From contig JAGLYS010000294.1 in NCBI GenBank assembly GCA_023132105.1, forward strand, positions 1-27,262: a DNA stretch of 27,262 bases, written 5' to 3'. Origin of the DNA: Caldifarciminota bacterium (GTDB taxonomy: Bacteria; Hydrothermota; 32-111; QNBC01). Below the pieces are notes generated by a model. It did not search any database. It saw only the letters and a list, made by a program, of their open reading frames with translations, and was not told the DNA's origin. Positions 15,963 to 22,787 of this stretch are shown here, in pieces. The translations under genes and the position numbers were made by a program. Numbering within the stretch: position 1 is the stretch's first letter; each line of letters opens with the position of its first letter.

Positions 15963-16424
15963 ATGGGCTGGAAAGGAGAATCAAGAAGGCATTCAATGTC
16001 AAGAAAGGGCATTAAAACAGCACAAGGACAACAGATCAATGGAACATCAAAACTTGAACGATCATCCAGTATGTGTTTTGAATCTAATGGTGTGTTGGGA
16101 GAGGTAATATCTTTAGCAAATTTAGTTGGTTTTGGTGGTTTATTAGATAAGAACAAAGCCAGTGGCGTAAAGAAAGATGCATATGAAAAAGATGCTAAAA
16201 AGATTATAGTCTATCCTTCCACAGAAACAGAAAAATCAATAAAGTGGCTTAGAAAGGAACACGAAGAAGGAGATCGTGTTCGCAGAAAACAAGTCAAGAG
16301 AATGATCACAATTTCCATTAAAGAGATTGAAAGCAGAATAGCCAAGCAGAAAAACATTGATGTCAGAATTAATCTTCATAAGAGTAGAAAAATGTTAGTT
16401 GATTTAAGAACGGAGTTGAGTTAA
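15963..16424 (+). CDS. Tagged protein 5, short tag without VARG joint
   Basis: This 153-residue protein carries only the first 19 tag residues, with Met for Leu at position 12 (RHSMSRKG), then TAQGQQINGTSK in place of the usual joint. A hydrophobic patch lies at about residues 40-58 (GVLGEVISLANLVGFGGLL), which may be a buried helix or weak membrane contact. The C-terminal 90 residues are basic and helical (RVRRKQVKRMITISIKEIE), compatible with a coiled coil or nucleic-acid contact. I chose ATG 15963, behind GGGGGTAAATAAT, over the upstream in-frame ATG 15915 inside the previous gene. Confidence 0.7.
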   Translation: MGWKGESRRHSMSRKGIKTAQGQQINGTSKLERSSSMCFESNGVLGEVISLANLVGFGGLLDKNKASGVKKDAYEKDAKKIIVYPSTETEKSIKWLRKEHEEGDRVRRKQVKRMITISIKEIESRIAKQKNIDVRINLHKSRKMLVDLRTELS

Positions 16425-17315
16425 ATGGGTTGGAAAGGAGAATCACGTAGGCACAGTTTGTCAAGAAAGGGAATCAAAACAAATATAGATCCACACAGAA
16501 GATTTGCGGTCAATGATTTTGTTGCAAGAGGTCAAATAGAATATGATCACAGTGGTAATGAAATGGTCAGTGATGGTGTCTTAAAAGATCTATACGATAA
16601 AGCTAAATCTTCAATCACAAGATCAAAAATTGGTGTAAAAATAAAAGAAAAGCTTGATGCAAGAAAACAATCTGCAAAAGTCGAAGAAGGTATGAAGCGT
16701 TCTGACAAACAAGAACTTGAACAAGCATCACATTTTGGTAAAAAGCCACCTACATCACAAGTTAAAGTAACAAACAAAGGCAGGATGGGGGCAATTACCT
16801 CAAAGATAAAAGCAGAAGAACACAGAGTTCCAAAAGCCCAAATGAACAATGTTACAACCGAAATGCTTGAAAGCATGGATGCAGATTCATTAATTGCAAT
16901 TGCTGAAAACACAGAGAAATTGATGCATTACAGCAATGAAATGAAATACGATCTGAATATGCTAAAAGTCGAAGGTAACAGACTATACAAATTATTCAAG
17001 GCAGATGAAAGAAAAGAATACCTCAATCTCCGAGCAGATCAGAAACTCGCCAAGAAGCAACTGGAGATAAAGATTGACAACCTCAAAATGACAGGTCTTG
17101 AAGATAAAGATCTTGACCATAAAATTTCACAATTAAAGACTGAATACAAACAGACCTACGAGCATAGAAAGATAGAGATTGAATCTTTCAAAAACCGAAA
17201 CAAAGTAACTATACAGTTCATTAAAGACCTTTCAAGCGATCTACGAAGGAACATAACCAAGATAGATAAGAAAGCCAAGAGAATGTCTGCATCAGGCGTA
17301 AAGGGGGCTGAATAA
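16425..17315 (+). CDS. Tagged protein 6, long basic coiled-coil body
   Basis: This 296-residue protein has the tag at residues 1-36 with joint NIDPHRRFAVNDFVARG. The body is Lys/Glu-rich and helical almost throughout. Residues of about 150-285 have the heptad-like character of a coiled coil (ADQKLAKKQLEIKIDNLK, IQFIKDLSSDLRRNITKID). A Thr/Lys/Pro-rich linker lies at about 90-130. It ends MSASGVKGAE, almost the same as the end of the tagged protein at 19397 (VSASSIKGAE), although the bodies are otherwise unrelated. Residue 11 of the tag uses an AGT serine codon. Its stop overlaps the next start. Confidence 0.75.
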   Translation: MGWKGESRRHSLSRKGIKTNIDPHRRFAVNDFVARGQIEYDHSGNEMVSDGVLKDLYDKAKSSITRSKIGVKIKEKLDARKQSAKVEEGMKRSDKQELEQASHFGKKPPTSQVKVTNKGRMGAITSKIKAEEHRVPKAQMNNVTTEMLESMDADSLIAIAENTEKLMHYSNEMKYDLNMLKVEGNRLYKLFKADERKEYLNLRADQKLAKKQLEIKIDNLKMTGLEDKDLDHKISQLKTEYKQTYEHRKIEIESFKNRNKVTIQFIKDLSSDLRRNITKIDKKAKRMSASGVKGAE

Positions 17316-17821
17316 TGGGCTGGAAGGGGGAATCAAGAAGGCATTCATTATCGAGGAAGGGCATCAAGACCAATCTTCCAGATGGCAGAAGGTTTGATGT
17401 AAGTAACTATGTTGCCAGAGGGCAGTTAAGACTTAAAGAATTTCCACCCAAATTTATGGTTGGAGATAGTAAATTACCAAACTATTATTGGGTTTCAACA
17501 TCTAATCATTTTTATGTGTACCACCCAATTGACTTGGAAATGGTTGGTATAGATGAAATTGACAAAGACTTATTAGACAAGGAAGATCGGGATTTCCAGT
17601 TAAAAGGCGGTACAGTTGCAGTATTTTCAACTTATCGTGAAGCAAGAGATTTTGCAGAAATGCAATCAGATGATAACGTAACAATCGAAGATCGTTTATC
17701 TGGAGTGCTATATGAGAATAGGAAATTAAAAATGCAAGAATGGAAAGAGCATTTCGAAACGCATGAAGATACTCAATTTACGAGAGATACAATGAGAAAG
17801 AAAGGAGTTGATTTTGAATGA
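17315..17821 (+). CDS. Tagged protein 7, unknown small body
   Basis: This 168-residue protein has the tag at residues 1-36 with the LPDG joint. The DNA of the joint is nearly identical to that at 18494, suggesting recent exchange. The body contains YYWVSTSNHFYVYHPIDLEM and VAVFSTYREARDFAEMQ, reminiscent of small phage proteins that read a value and then modify it, but I cannot name a family. The C-terminal third is a charged helix. It starts by TAATG overlap and its own stop (TGA 17819-17821) overlaps the next ATG. Confidence 0.75.
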   Translation: MGWKGESRRHSLSRKGIKTNLPDGRRFDVSNYVARGQLRLKEFPPKFMVGDSKLPNYYWVSTSNHFYVYHPIDLEMVGIDEIDKDLLDKEDRDFQLKGGTVAVFSTYREARDFAEMQSDDNVTIEDRLSGVLYENRKLKMQEWKEHFETHEDTQFTRDTMRKKGVDFE

Positions 17822-18492
17822 AGGGAACTGGCAAAGGTTGGAAGGGAGAATCACGAAGGCATTCTCTTTCAAGAAAAGGCATCAAGACCAACATTGACAA
17901 GACCAAACGCTTGTCTGTAAGGAACTTCGTTGCAAGGGGAGAACAGAAAGAATTAAAATCAGAATATTACAATGATGGATTTGATGCAGGTCAAAATTCA
18001 GCAATGTTCAATCTTGAAGATGATAGGGAAGAATTAATTCAAAAATATAAAGATGATGAACTTGGAGAAGTTATTGGTCATTTAAGAGAACATCAGGTTC
18101 AGATGGCAGGTGATATTTCCTATGATGTAATGTATGATGAAGAAGATACACCAACATCTACAAGATGGATAAAACCTTCTGAATATGCCGAATGGGAAGA
18201 AGGATATGATGCTGGATATATTGAAACCATCAGAAACGCATATCTTGGTGATAATATAAGGGGTGTCTATGATAATGGTGGAAAATCAGCAGATAGATAT
18301 TCAGTAATATTCAAAAATGGTGATTTAGTAGGAATGTCTGATAAACCATTCCACCCACAAGGGTTCAATCAATTTTCAGGCAATGTTGATAATTGGGATC
18401 TTACAACATTAGATCATTTAGGAAAGAGATTGGTATTCAGCGATATTCCAGACGATATTAAGGATGCAATAGAACAAAGATTAGGTGATTAA
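17818..18492 (+). CDS. Tagged protein 8, tag displaced from the N-terminus; phage-type body
   Basis: This 224-residue protein begins MKGTGK, with the tag following from GWKGESRRHSLSRKGIKT; the codon that is the start ATG elsewhere is AAA here (17833). It has the full joint NIDKTKRLSVRNFVARG. The body is acidic. Two G[FY]DAG motifs (DGFDAGQ, EEGYDAGY) occur in helical contexts. The C-terminal part, FKNGDLVGMSDKPFHPQGF followed by LGKRLVFSDIP and IEQRL, resembles a recurring phage hypothetical domain (HPQGF, LGK-x-I-x-F-x-x-LP). The ATG overlaps the upstream TGA. AAAGGAG lies 10-16 bases upstream. Confidence 0.75.
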   Translation: MKGTGKGWKGESRRHSLSRKGIKTNIDKTKRLSVRNFVARGEQKELKSEYYNDGFDAGQNSAMFNLEDDREELIQKYKDDELGEVIGHLREHQVQMAGDISYDVMYDEEDTPTSTRWIKPSEYAEWEEGYDAGYIETIRNAYLGDNIRGVYDNGGKSADRYSVIFKNGDLVGMSDKPFHPQGFNQFSGNVDNWDLTTLDHLGKRLVFSDIPDDIKDAIEQRLGD

Positions 18493-18493
18493 C

Positions 18494-19396
18494 ATGGGCT
18501 GGAAAGGAGAATCAAGAAGGCATTCATTGTCGAGAAAAGGGATCAAGACCAATCTTCCAGATGGCAGAAGGTTTGATGTAAGTAACTATGTTGCCAGAGG
18601 TAAACCATTATCCAAATCATTAGATGATATAGACGGAATGGTGAATAATAAAATACACATTGATAATGAAGTAGAAGAATTTCAAAGATATAAAAATGAA
18701 TGGGTTGAGTTCATAGAGAAAGAATTATCCAAGAAAGGATTTTCAGATGATGATATTGATGATATGCAAATTGAAACATGGGTTGATGGAATCTTATTTG
18801 ATAAAATGGTTGATGAATTATCATACCAAGCAGGTTCTCCAATGGATGATTTAAGTCAATGGATAGAAGATCAGACTGGAGATAAAATAGATACTACTGG
18901 CATTGAGAAAGAAATCTATGATAGCTTCCCATTATTAGACAAACGATTTGAAAGTATAGTTAGGCAAAGAGATATTATTGAAATAGATACCGAAAGGGAA
19001 TTACTCAAACTTGGAATCTCACAAGATGATATTGATGATATGCAGATCGAAACATGGTCAAGTAACAGATTATTAGATGAACTTGAAGATGAGATGGGAT
19101 GGCAAAGACTATTTACACGAACAGATACATTAGAAGAATGGATCAAAGATCAAGTAGAATTAGATAAATTAATTGTTATAGATTCAAATGAATGGAAAAA
19201 AGTAAAGGAAACAAATAATCTAACTCGCTGGAAAAAGGGATCTCTGGAAGCAAGTGTAAGATGGAATCCTGTTACAATGAAATATCAAGCATATGTTACA
19301 GATGGTTCAGTAGAAGTTGTTGATTTTGGTAGTTTCAATCAGAAAGATGAAGATAGAGCAATTAAACTTATTAAAAATTATATGGGGGCGAACTAA
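18494..19396 (+). CDS. Tagged protein 9, body with an internal duplication
   Basis: This 300-residue protein has the tag with the LPDG joint. The body contains two related segments at about residues 80-127 and 172-221. Both have a G-[FI]-S-x-DDIDDMQIETW core followed by a charged helix and L-x-x-WI-x-DQ. The duplicated cores are also very similar in DNA, near 18747-18785 and 19024-19062. A separate C-terminal domain of about 60 residues (GSLEASVRWNPVTMKYQAY) appears beta-rich. The stop is preceded by GGGGGCGAACTAA, part of a boundary sequence shared with other tagged genes. It starts behind GGTGATTAAC. Function unknown. Confidence 0.75.
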   Translation: MGWKGESRRHSLSRKGIKTNLPDGRRFDVSNYVARGKPLSKSLDDIDGMVNNKIHIDNEVEEFQRYKNEWVEFIEKELSKKGFSDDDIDDMQIETWVDGILFDKMVDELSYQAGSPMDDLSQWIEDQTGDKIDTTGIEKEIYDSFPLLDKRFESIVRQRDIIEIDTERELLKLGISQDDIDDMQIETWSSNRLLDELEDEMGWQRLFTRTDTLEEWIKDQVELDKLIVIDSNEWKKVKETNNLTRWKKGSLEASVRWNPVTMKYQAYVTDGSVEVVDFGSFNQKDEDRAIKLIKNYMGAN

Positions 19397-20203
19397 ATGG
19401 GCTGGAAAGGAGAATCACGTAGGCATTCATTGTCAAGGAAAGGAATAAGAACGAACATTGATAAGGATAAGCGACTATCAGTGAGAAATTTTGTTGCCAG
19501 AGGACATAAATTACCCGAAGTTGATATTTCATATAATGATTGGTCTATGAAAATAAATCCAGACGGTTCAATGAATTTATCAATGGGAAATTTAACAACA
19601 GCAGGATGGTATTGGACTGGAGATGAAACGGATCTCGGAACTTTCCTAATAAGAATGATGGGTAGTGAAGAACAAGATACATTCATTAAGGACATGGAAG
19701 AAGAAGGAGTAACCTTTGAGATGCTTCTGCCTGTATTATTAGAAAACATTGATAATGTTGATGGAAATGGTATGTATGTCTTGACAGGGGATAATGCAAG
19801 ATGGAAGTTTGGTGATGGATATGATATAGATACAGATAGTGAATTAGATTATTATTCTGAAAATTATGAATTATCTAAACAAGACATGGAAGATATAAAG
19901 AATGAATACTGGATTCATGGTCAATGGGATAATATTAAAATTGATAAATTTGAAAAGACAGAACTATATCAAGATATTAAAAAGAAACTAATCCATGAAC
20001 TTAAAACATCAGCAGATTTTGAAGATTTCGGGGCGAATCTTAAAAATCTTAAAGAAGATGTATTTCATGATCTAATTGAGTTTGATAGTGAAGTAGGTTA
20101 TGAACAGTTTGGTATGGCGTTTAGTAGGTGGCTGGATAAAAAGAAAAAAGAAGGCAGGATTGTCAAGAAGGTATCTGCATCAAGCATTAAGGGGGCTGAA
20201 TAA
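19397..20203 (+). CDS. Tagged protein 10, acidic body
   Basis: This 268-residue protein has a tag with KGIRT instead of KGIKT and joint NIDKDKRLSVRNFVARG. The body begins with a beta-type region (MKINPDGSMNLSMGNLTTAG, WYWTGDETDLGTF). An acidic helical region follows, and a basic end (LDKKKKEGRIVKKVSASSIKGAE), whose last residues match the end of the tagged protein at 16425. It starts directly after the preceding stop. Its own stop overlaps the next start (TAATGG). No membrane segment; function unknown. Confidence 0.75.
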   Translation: MGWKGESRRHSLSRKGIRTNIDKDKRLSVRNFVARGHKLPEVDISYNDWSMKINPDGSMNLSMGNLTTAGWYWTGDETDLGTFLIRMMGSEEQDTFIKDMEEEGVTFEMLLPVLLENIDNVDGNGMYVLTGDNARWKFGDGYDIDTDSELDYYSENYELSKQDMEDIKNEYWIHGQWDNIKIDKFEKTELYQDIKKKLIHELKTSADFEDFGANLKNLKEDVFHDLIEFDSEVGYEQFGMAFSRWLDKKKKEGRIVKKVSASSIKGAE

Positions 20204-20745
20204 TGGGCTGGAAAGGAGAATCACGTAGGCACTCGTTATCGAGAAAAGGGATCAAGACCAATATTGACAAGACCAAACGATTATCAGTGAGAAATTTCGT
20301 TGCAAGGGGGCAGGTCATTCATGGATATGATATAGATAATATCTATACGCATTTTGTAACCGCAATGCTATGGAGTACCAAAGATGAAGATTACAAAGAA
20401 GAAACTCACTTGGAACACAATTATTCTATTCATGATGTCGATAAAGAAACAGAAAGAGCAATCAAATTCCTTATTGAAGATTTCATATACGAAAACCATG
20501 AAATCATAGACCAAACAGAAATGTCAGAAGAAATGTTAGGTCATGATCTATTTTTAGACACACAAGGTCATGGTGTAGGATTTTGGGATAGGGGATATGG
20601 TTACGAAGGTGAACTATTAAGCAAAGAAGCAAGAAAGTTCTTCAATGACAGTATGTATGCCTATGCAGGAGATGATGGTAAGATATACTTTGAAGGAATA
20701 GAATTAAAAAAATCCAGTAACATTCAAGGCAGAAAAGGGGGCTAA
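20203..20745 (+). CDS. Tagged protein 11, acidic aromatic body
   Basis: This 180-residue protein has the full tag with joint NIDKTKRLSVRNFVARG, the same version as at 17833 and 25323. The body is acidic and rich in His, Tyr and Glu (EETHLEHNYSIHDVDKETE, EEMLGHDLFLDTQGHGVGFW). The latter, with GHD-x-F-x-x-x-x-GHG-x-GF, is a distinct motif whose histidines and aspartates could bind metal, though I know no matching enzyme. The end GRKGG is followed by the shared boundary GGGGGCTAACTA before the next ATG. Confidence 0.75.
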   Translation: MGWKGESRRHSLSRKGIKTNIDKTKRLSVRNFVARGQVIHGYDIDNIYTHFVTAMLWSTKDEDYKEETHLEHNYSIHDVDKETERAIKFLIEDFIYENHEIIDQTEMSEEMLGHDLFLDTQGHGVGFWDRGYGYEGELLSKEARKFFNDSMYAYAGDDGKIYFEGIELKKSSNIQGRKGG

Positions 20746-20748
20746 CTA

Positions 20749-21006
20749 ATGGGCTGGAAAGGAGAATCACGAAGGCATAGCTTGTCCAAAAAGGGCATTA
20801 AGACCTCACAGGCAAAGGGTAATGTTCAGAAGAAAGGTGGAATAAAAGTTCCAAACAAAATAGAATCCAATAAAGGATATTGTGTAAAATGTAAGCAAAA
20901 AGTAGAGATCGAAAAACCAAAGATAATCACAATGAAAAATAAAAAGTCAGCAATAAAAGGTAAATGTCCAAATTGTGATACAAAAGTCTTTAGAATCAGA
21001 GGATAA
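20749..21006 (+). CDS. Tagged protein 12, tag fused to a DUF5679-like zinc ribbon
   Basis: This 85-residue protein carries the first 19 tag residues (with KKG for RKG), a basic linker (TSQAKGNVQKKGGIK) and a zinc ribbon. The ribbon has C45-x2-C48 in YCVKCKQKVEI, then MKNKKSAIKGKCPNCDTKVF with C73-x2-C76. This pattern fits DUF5679, a small zinc ribbon widespread in archaea and bacteria and thought to be nucleic-acid associated. Fusion of a common stand-alone domain to the tag shows that the tag is modular. The tag uses AGC for Ser11, unlike most copies. No VARG joint is present. Confidence 0.8.
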   Translation: MGWKGESRRHSLSKKGIKTSQAKGNVQKKGGIKVPNKIESNKGYCVKCKQKVEIEKPKIITMKNKKSAIKGKCPNCDTKVFRIRG

Positions 21007-21025
21007 AATTCATGGGGGTTAAATA

Positions 21026-21643
21026 ATGGGCTGGAAAGGAGAATCACGTAGGCATTCATTGTCAAGGAAAGGGATCAAGACCGCACAATCTAAAGGATGT
21101 GTTAAGAAATCAAAAGGTTTAGGTAAGGTAACTTCTCCGAACCAAAAAGCCACGATCACAGATAATTCAATATTGATAAATGGTGAAATAAAATACAATG
21201 AATTGGCTGATCATGATTTAAAAAGAACTTTCATTTCAAAAGAGGAATACCATCATCCAGATGGTTTTGATTATGTTATCGGAATCGAAATCATAGATTC
21301 ATATTATGCAACTGGAGATGAAGATCTAAAAGATAAGTATTGGGTAGTCCTTAATTTAATACCAAAAATGACAGGAGAAAACAGAGCAGATCTAATAAAA
21401 GATATGCCACCAAATCCAGACGAAACATCAATCTATAATGAAGCAATGGATTATGGCTATTCCATCAAATTGAGGGATGAACTTGCACATAAAGATGAAT
21501 TAGACGATCATATCAAAGAATTAGCATTGGAAGGAAATTTAGTTCCATCATTATCTGGATTCTATCTTGATAAGGCACAAAACCGTATGGGTGATACTGG
21601 ATGGGATAGACTTGACGAATGGGGAGTTGTGGGGGCTAACTAA
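21026..21643 (+). CDS. Tagged protein 13, short tag without VARG joint
   Basis: This 205-residue protein has the 19-residue tag, then TAQSKGCVKKSKGLGKV, a basic linker resembling those of the tagged proteins at 15963 and 20749. The body is acidic: a beta-type part (NSILINGEIKYNELADHDLK, YVIGIEIIDSYYATG) and a helical part (RDELAHKDELDDHIKELAL). It ends GVVGAN just before the shared GGGGGCTAACTA boundary. A 19-base gap containing GGGGGTTAAATA precedes it. No function can be assigned. Confidence 0.75.
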   Translation: MGWKGESRRHSLSRKGIKTAQSKGCVKKSKGLGKVTSPNQKATITDNSILINGEIKYNELADHDLKRTFISKEEYHHPDGFDYVIGIEIIDSYYATGDEDLKDKYWVVLNLIPKMTGENRADLIKDMPPNPDETSIYNEAMDYGYSIKLRDELAHKDELDDHIKELALEGNLVPSLSGFYLDKAQNRMGDTGWDRLDEWGVVGAN

Positions 21644-22326
21644 TGGGCTGGAAAGGAGAATCACGTAGGCATTCATTGTCGAGAAAAGGGATCAAGACCA
21701 ATATAGATCCACACACAAGATTTGCAGTAAATGATTTTGTTGCAAGGGGGAAAATAGATTATTTTAAAGAATCAGGTAGGCATTCATTAGCCAGAAAAGG
21801 TATTAGAACTGATGATCCAGATGGGGAATTAGCAAAAACAGAGAGAGAAATTTTTGAAATTATTACAGAAAAAAATGTTGCAAGGGGTAAAAATAATAAG
21901 CGACTTACTAAATTAACACCTAAAGAAGAACGTGCTTGGGATTTTGCTTGGACATTCTATGAGGATGAATATCCTGATGATAATGAAAGGGCTGAAAAAA
22001 TTTGGGAAGATTTACAATTAGAATTTCCAAGATTAAGAAAATTTGATGGAATCGCATTAGGATCAAACGAAGTAAGTAGTAACAGTTTAGAGTTGGCTAA
22101 TAATGTCATAGATAGGTGGCATTCAGATCCAAGTAATATGAAAAAATTAGAACCCAATTATCTTAAATTAGCAAGAGAAATTGTGAAATCAAAAGAAGTA
22201 AGTAGTAACAGTTTAGAGTTAGCTAATAATGTCATAGATAGGTGGCATTCAGATCCAAGTAATATGAGAAAATTAGAACCCAATTATCTTAAATTGGCAA
22301 GAGAAATTGTGAAATTAAAGGAGTGA
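21643..22326 (+). CDS. Tagged protein 14 with a second, degenerate internal tag and a tandem repeat
   Basis: This 227-residue protein begins with a full tag (joint NIDPHTRFAVNDFVARG). Six residues later a second copy follows: ESGRHSLARKGIRT at about residues 43-56, then DDPDGE and, after an insertion, NVARG at 78-82. The body has a helical domain (EERAWDFAWTFYEDEYPDD), and two nearly identical 42-residue repeats occupy the C-terminus. The second tag lacks the MGWKG opening, so it is probably a relic of in-frame module duplication. The start overlaps the preceding stop. Confidence 0.8.
   Translation: MGWKGESRRHSLSRKGIKTNIDPHTRFAVNDFVARGKIDYFKESGRHSLARKGIRTDDPDGELAKTEREIFEIITEKNVARGKNNKRLTKLTPKEERAWDFAWTFYEDEYPDDNERAEKIWEDLQLEFPRLRKFDGIALGSNEVSSNSLELANNVIDRWHSDPSNMKKLEPNYLKLAREIVKSKEVSSNSLELANNVIDRWHSDPSNMRKLEPNYLKLAREIVKLKE
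22069..22320 (+). repeat. Two-copy 126-bp in-frame tandem repeat
   Basis: Copies at 22069-22194 and 22195-22320 each encode 42 residues opening EVSSNSLELANNVIDRWHSD and ending LKLAREIVK. They differ at only a handful of positions, such as TTGGCT/TTAGCT, AAA/AGA and TTAGCA/TTGGCA. The low divergence and exact codon multiple indicate a recent tandem duplication maintained in frame. Confidence 0.9.
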
Positions 22327-22332
22327 AAATAA

Positions 22333-22782
22333 ATGGGTTGGTGGAATGAAAGTAAAAGGCACTCATTGGCGAGTAAAGGCATCAAAACAGCAGGTAAGCC
22401 AAAGATGGTAGGTAGGGGTAGCCCAAATGACGAAGTAATGAAGCACAAGCTTTCTAATAACATCCACAAGAACATCACCAAGTTAGACCGAGCATTAAGG
22501 AAAGTAGCCAATCTTGAAGATCCACAACACATTCAGAGAAATCTAAAGAATGCTGAAAGATATTATGCATCATTAGGTACAAAGATTGAAAACCATAAGC
22601 AAAAGTATGGTAATATGCCAGATTGGATTCAATATGATTGGGTTCATAACGAATCATTCAATGAGCATGGTAAGATTTATAAACAGATCCAGAAGATGAA
22701 AGACATAAGCCCTGATAAACTAAAAAAAGAGCAAAACAAATTATGGAATCTGATAGCATTAAGAACCGAAAAGAGAAGGTGA
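22333..22782 (+). CDS. Tagged protein 15, most diverged intact tag
   Basis: This 149-residue protein begins MGWWNESKRHSLASKGIKT, keeping Trp3, Glu6-Ser7, RHSL and KGIKT while changing other positions. A short linker follows (AGKPKMVGRGSP) with VGRG where others have VARG. The body is a basic helical protein (DEVMKHKLSNNIHKNITKLD, IENHKQKYG) of probable coiled-coil type. It starts behind AAAGGAGTGAAAATAA. The conserved positions define the likely functional core of the tag as W-x-x-ES-[KR]-RHSL-x-x-KGI-x-T. Confidence 0.7.
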   Translation: MGWWNESKRHSLASKGIKTAGKPKMVGRGSPNDEVMKHKLSNNIHKNITKLDRALRKVANLEDPQHIQRNLKNAERYYASLGTKIENHKQKYGNMPDWIQYDWVHNESFNEHGKIYKQIQKMKDISPDKLKKEQNKLWNLIALRTEKRR

Positions 22783-22787
22783 GAAAT

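Noticed and set aside
16547..16912. Minus-strand frame of 121 codons inside tagged gene 6
   Set aside because: It is an antisense shadow of a Lys/Glu-rich coding stretch, giving an artificially Ser/Phe-rich translation.
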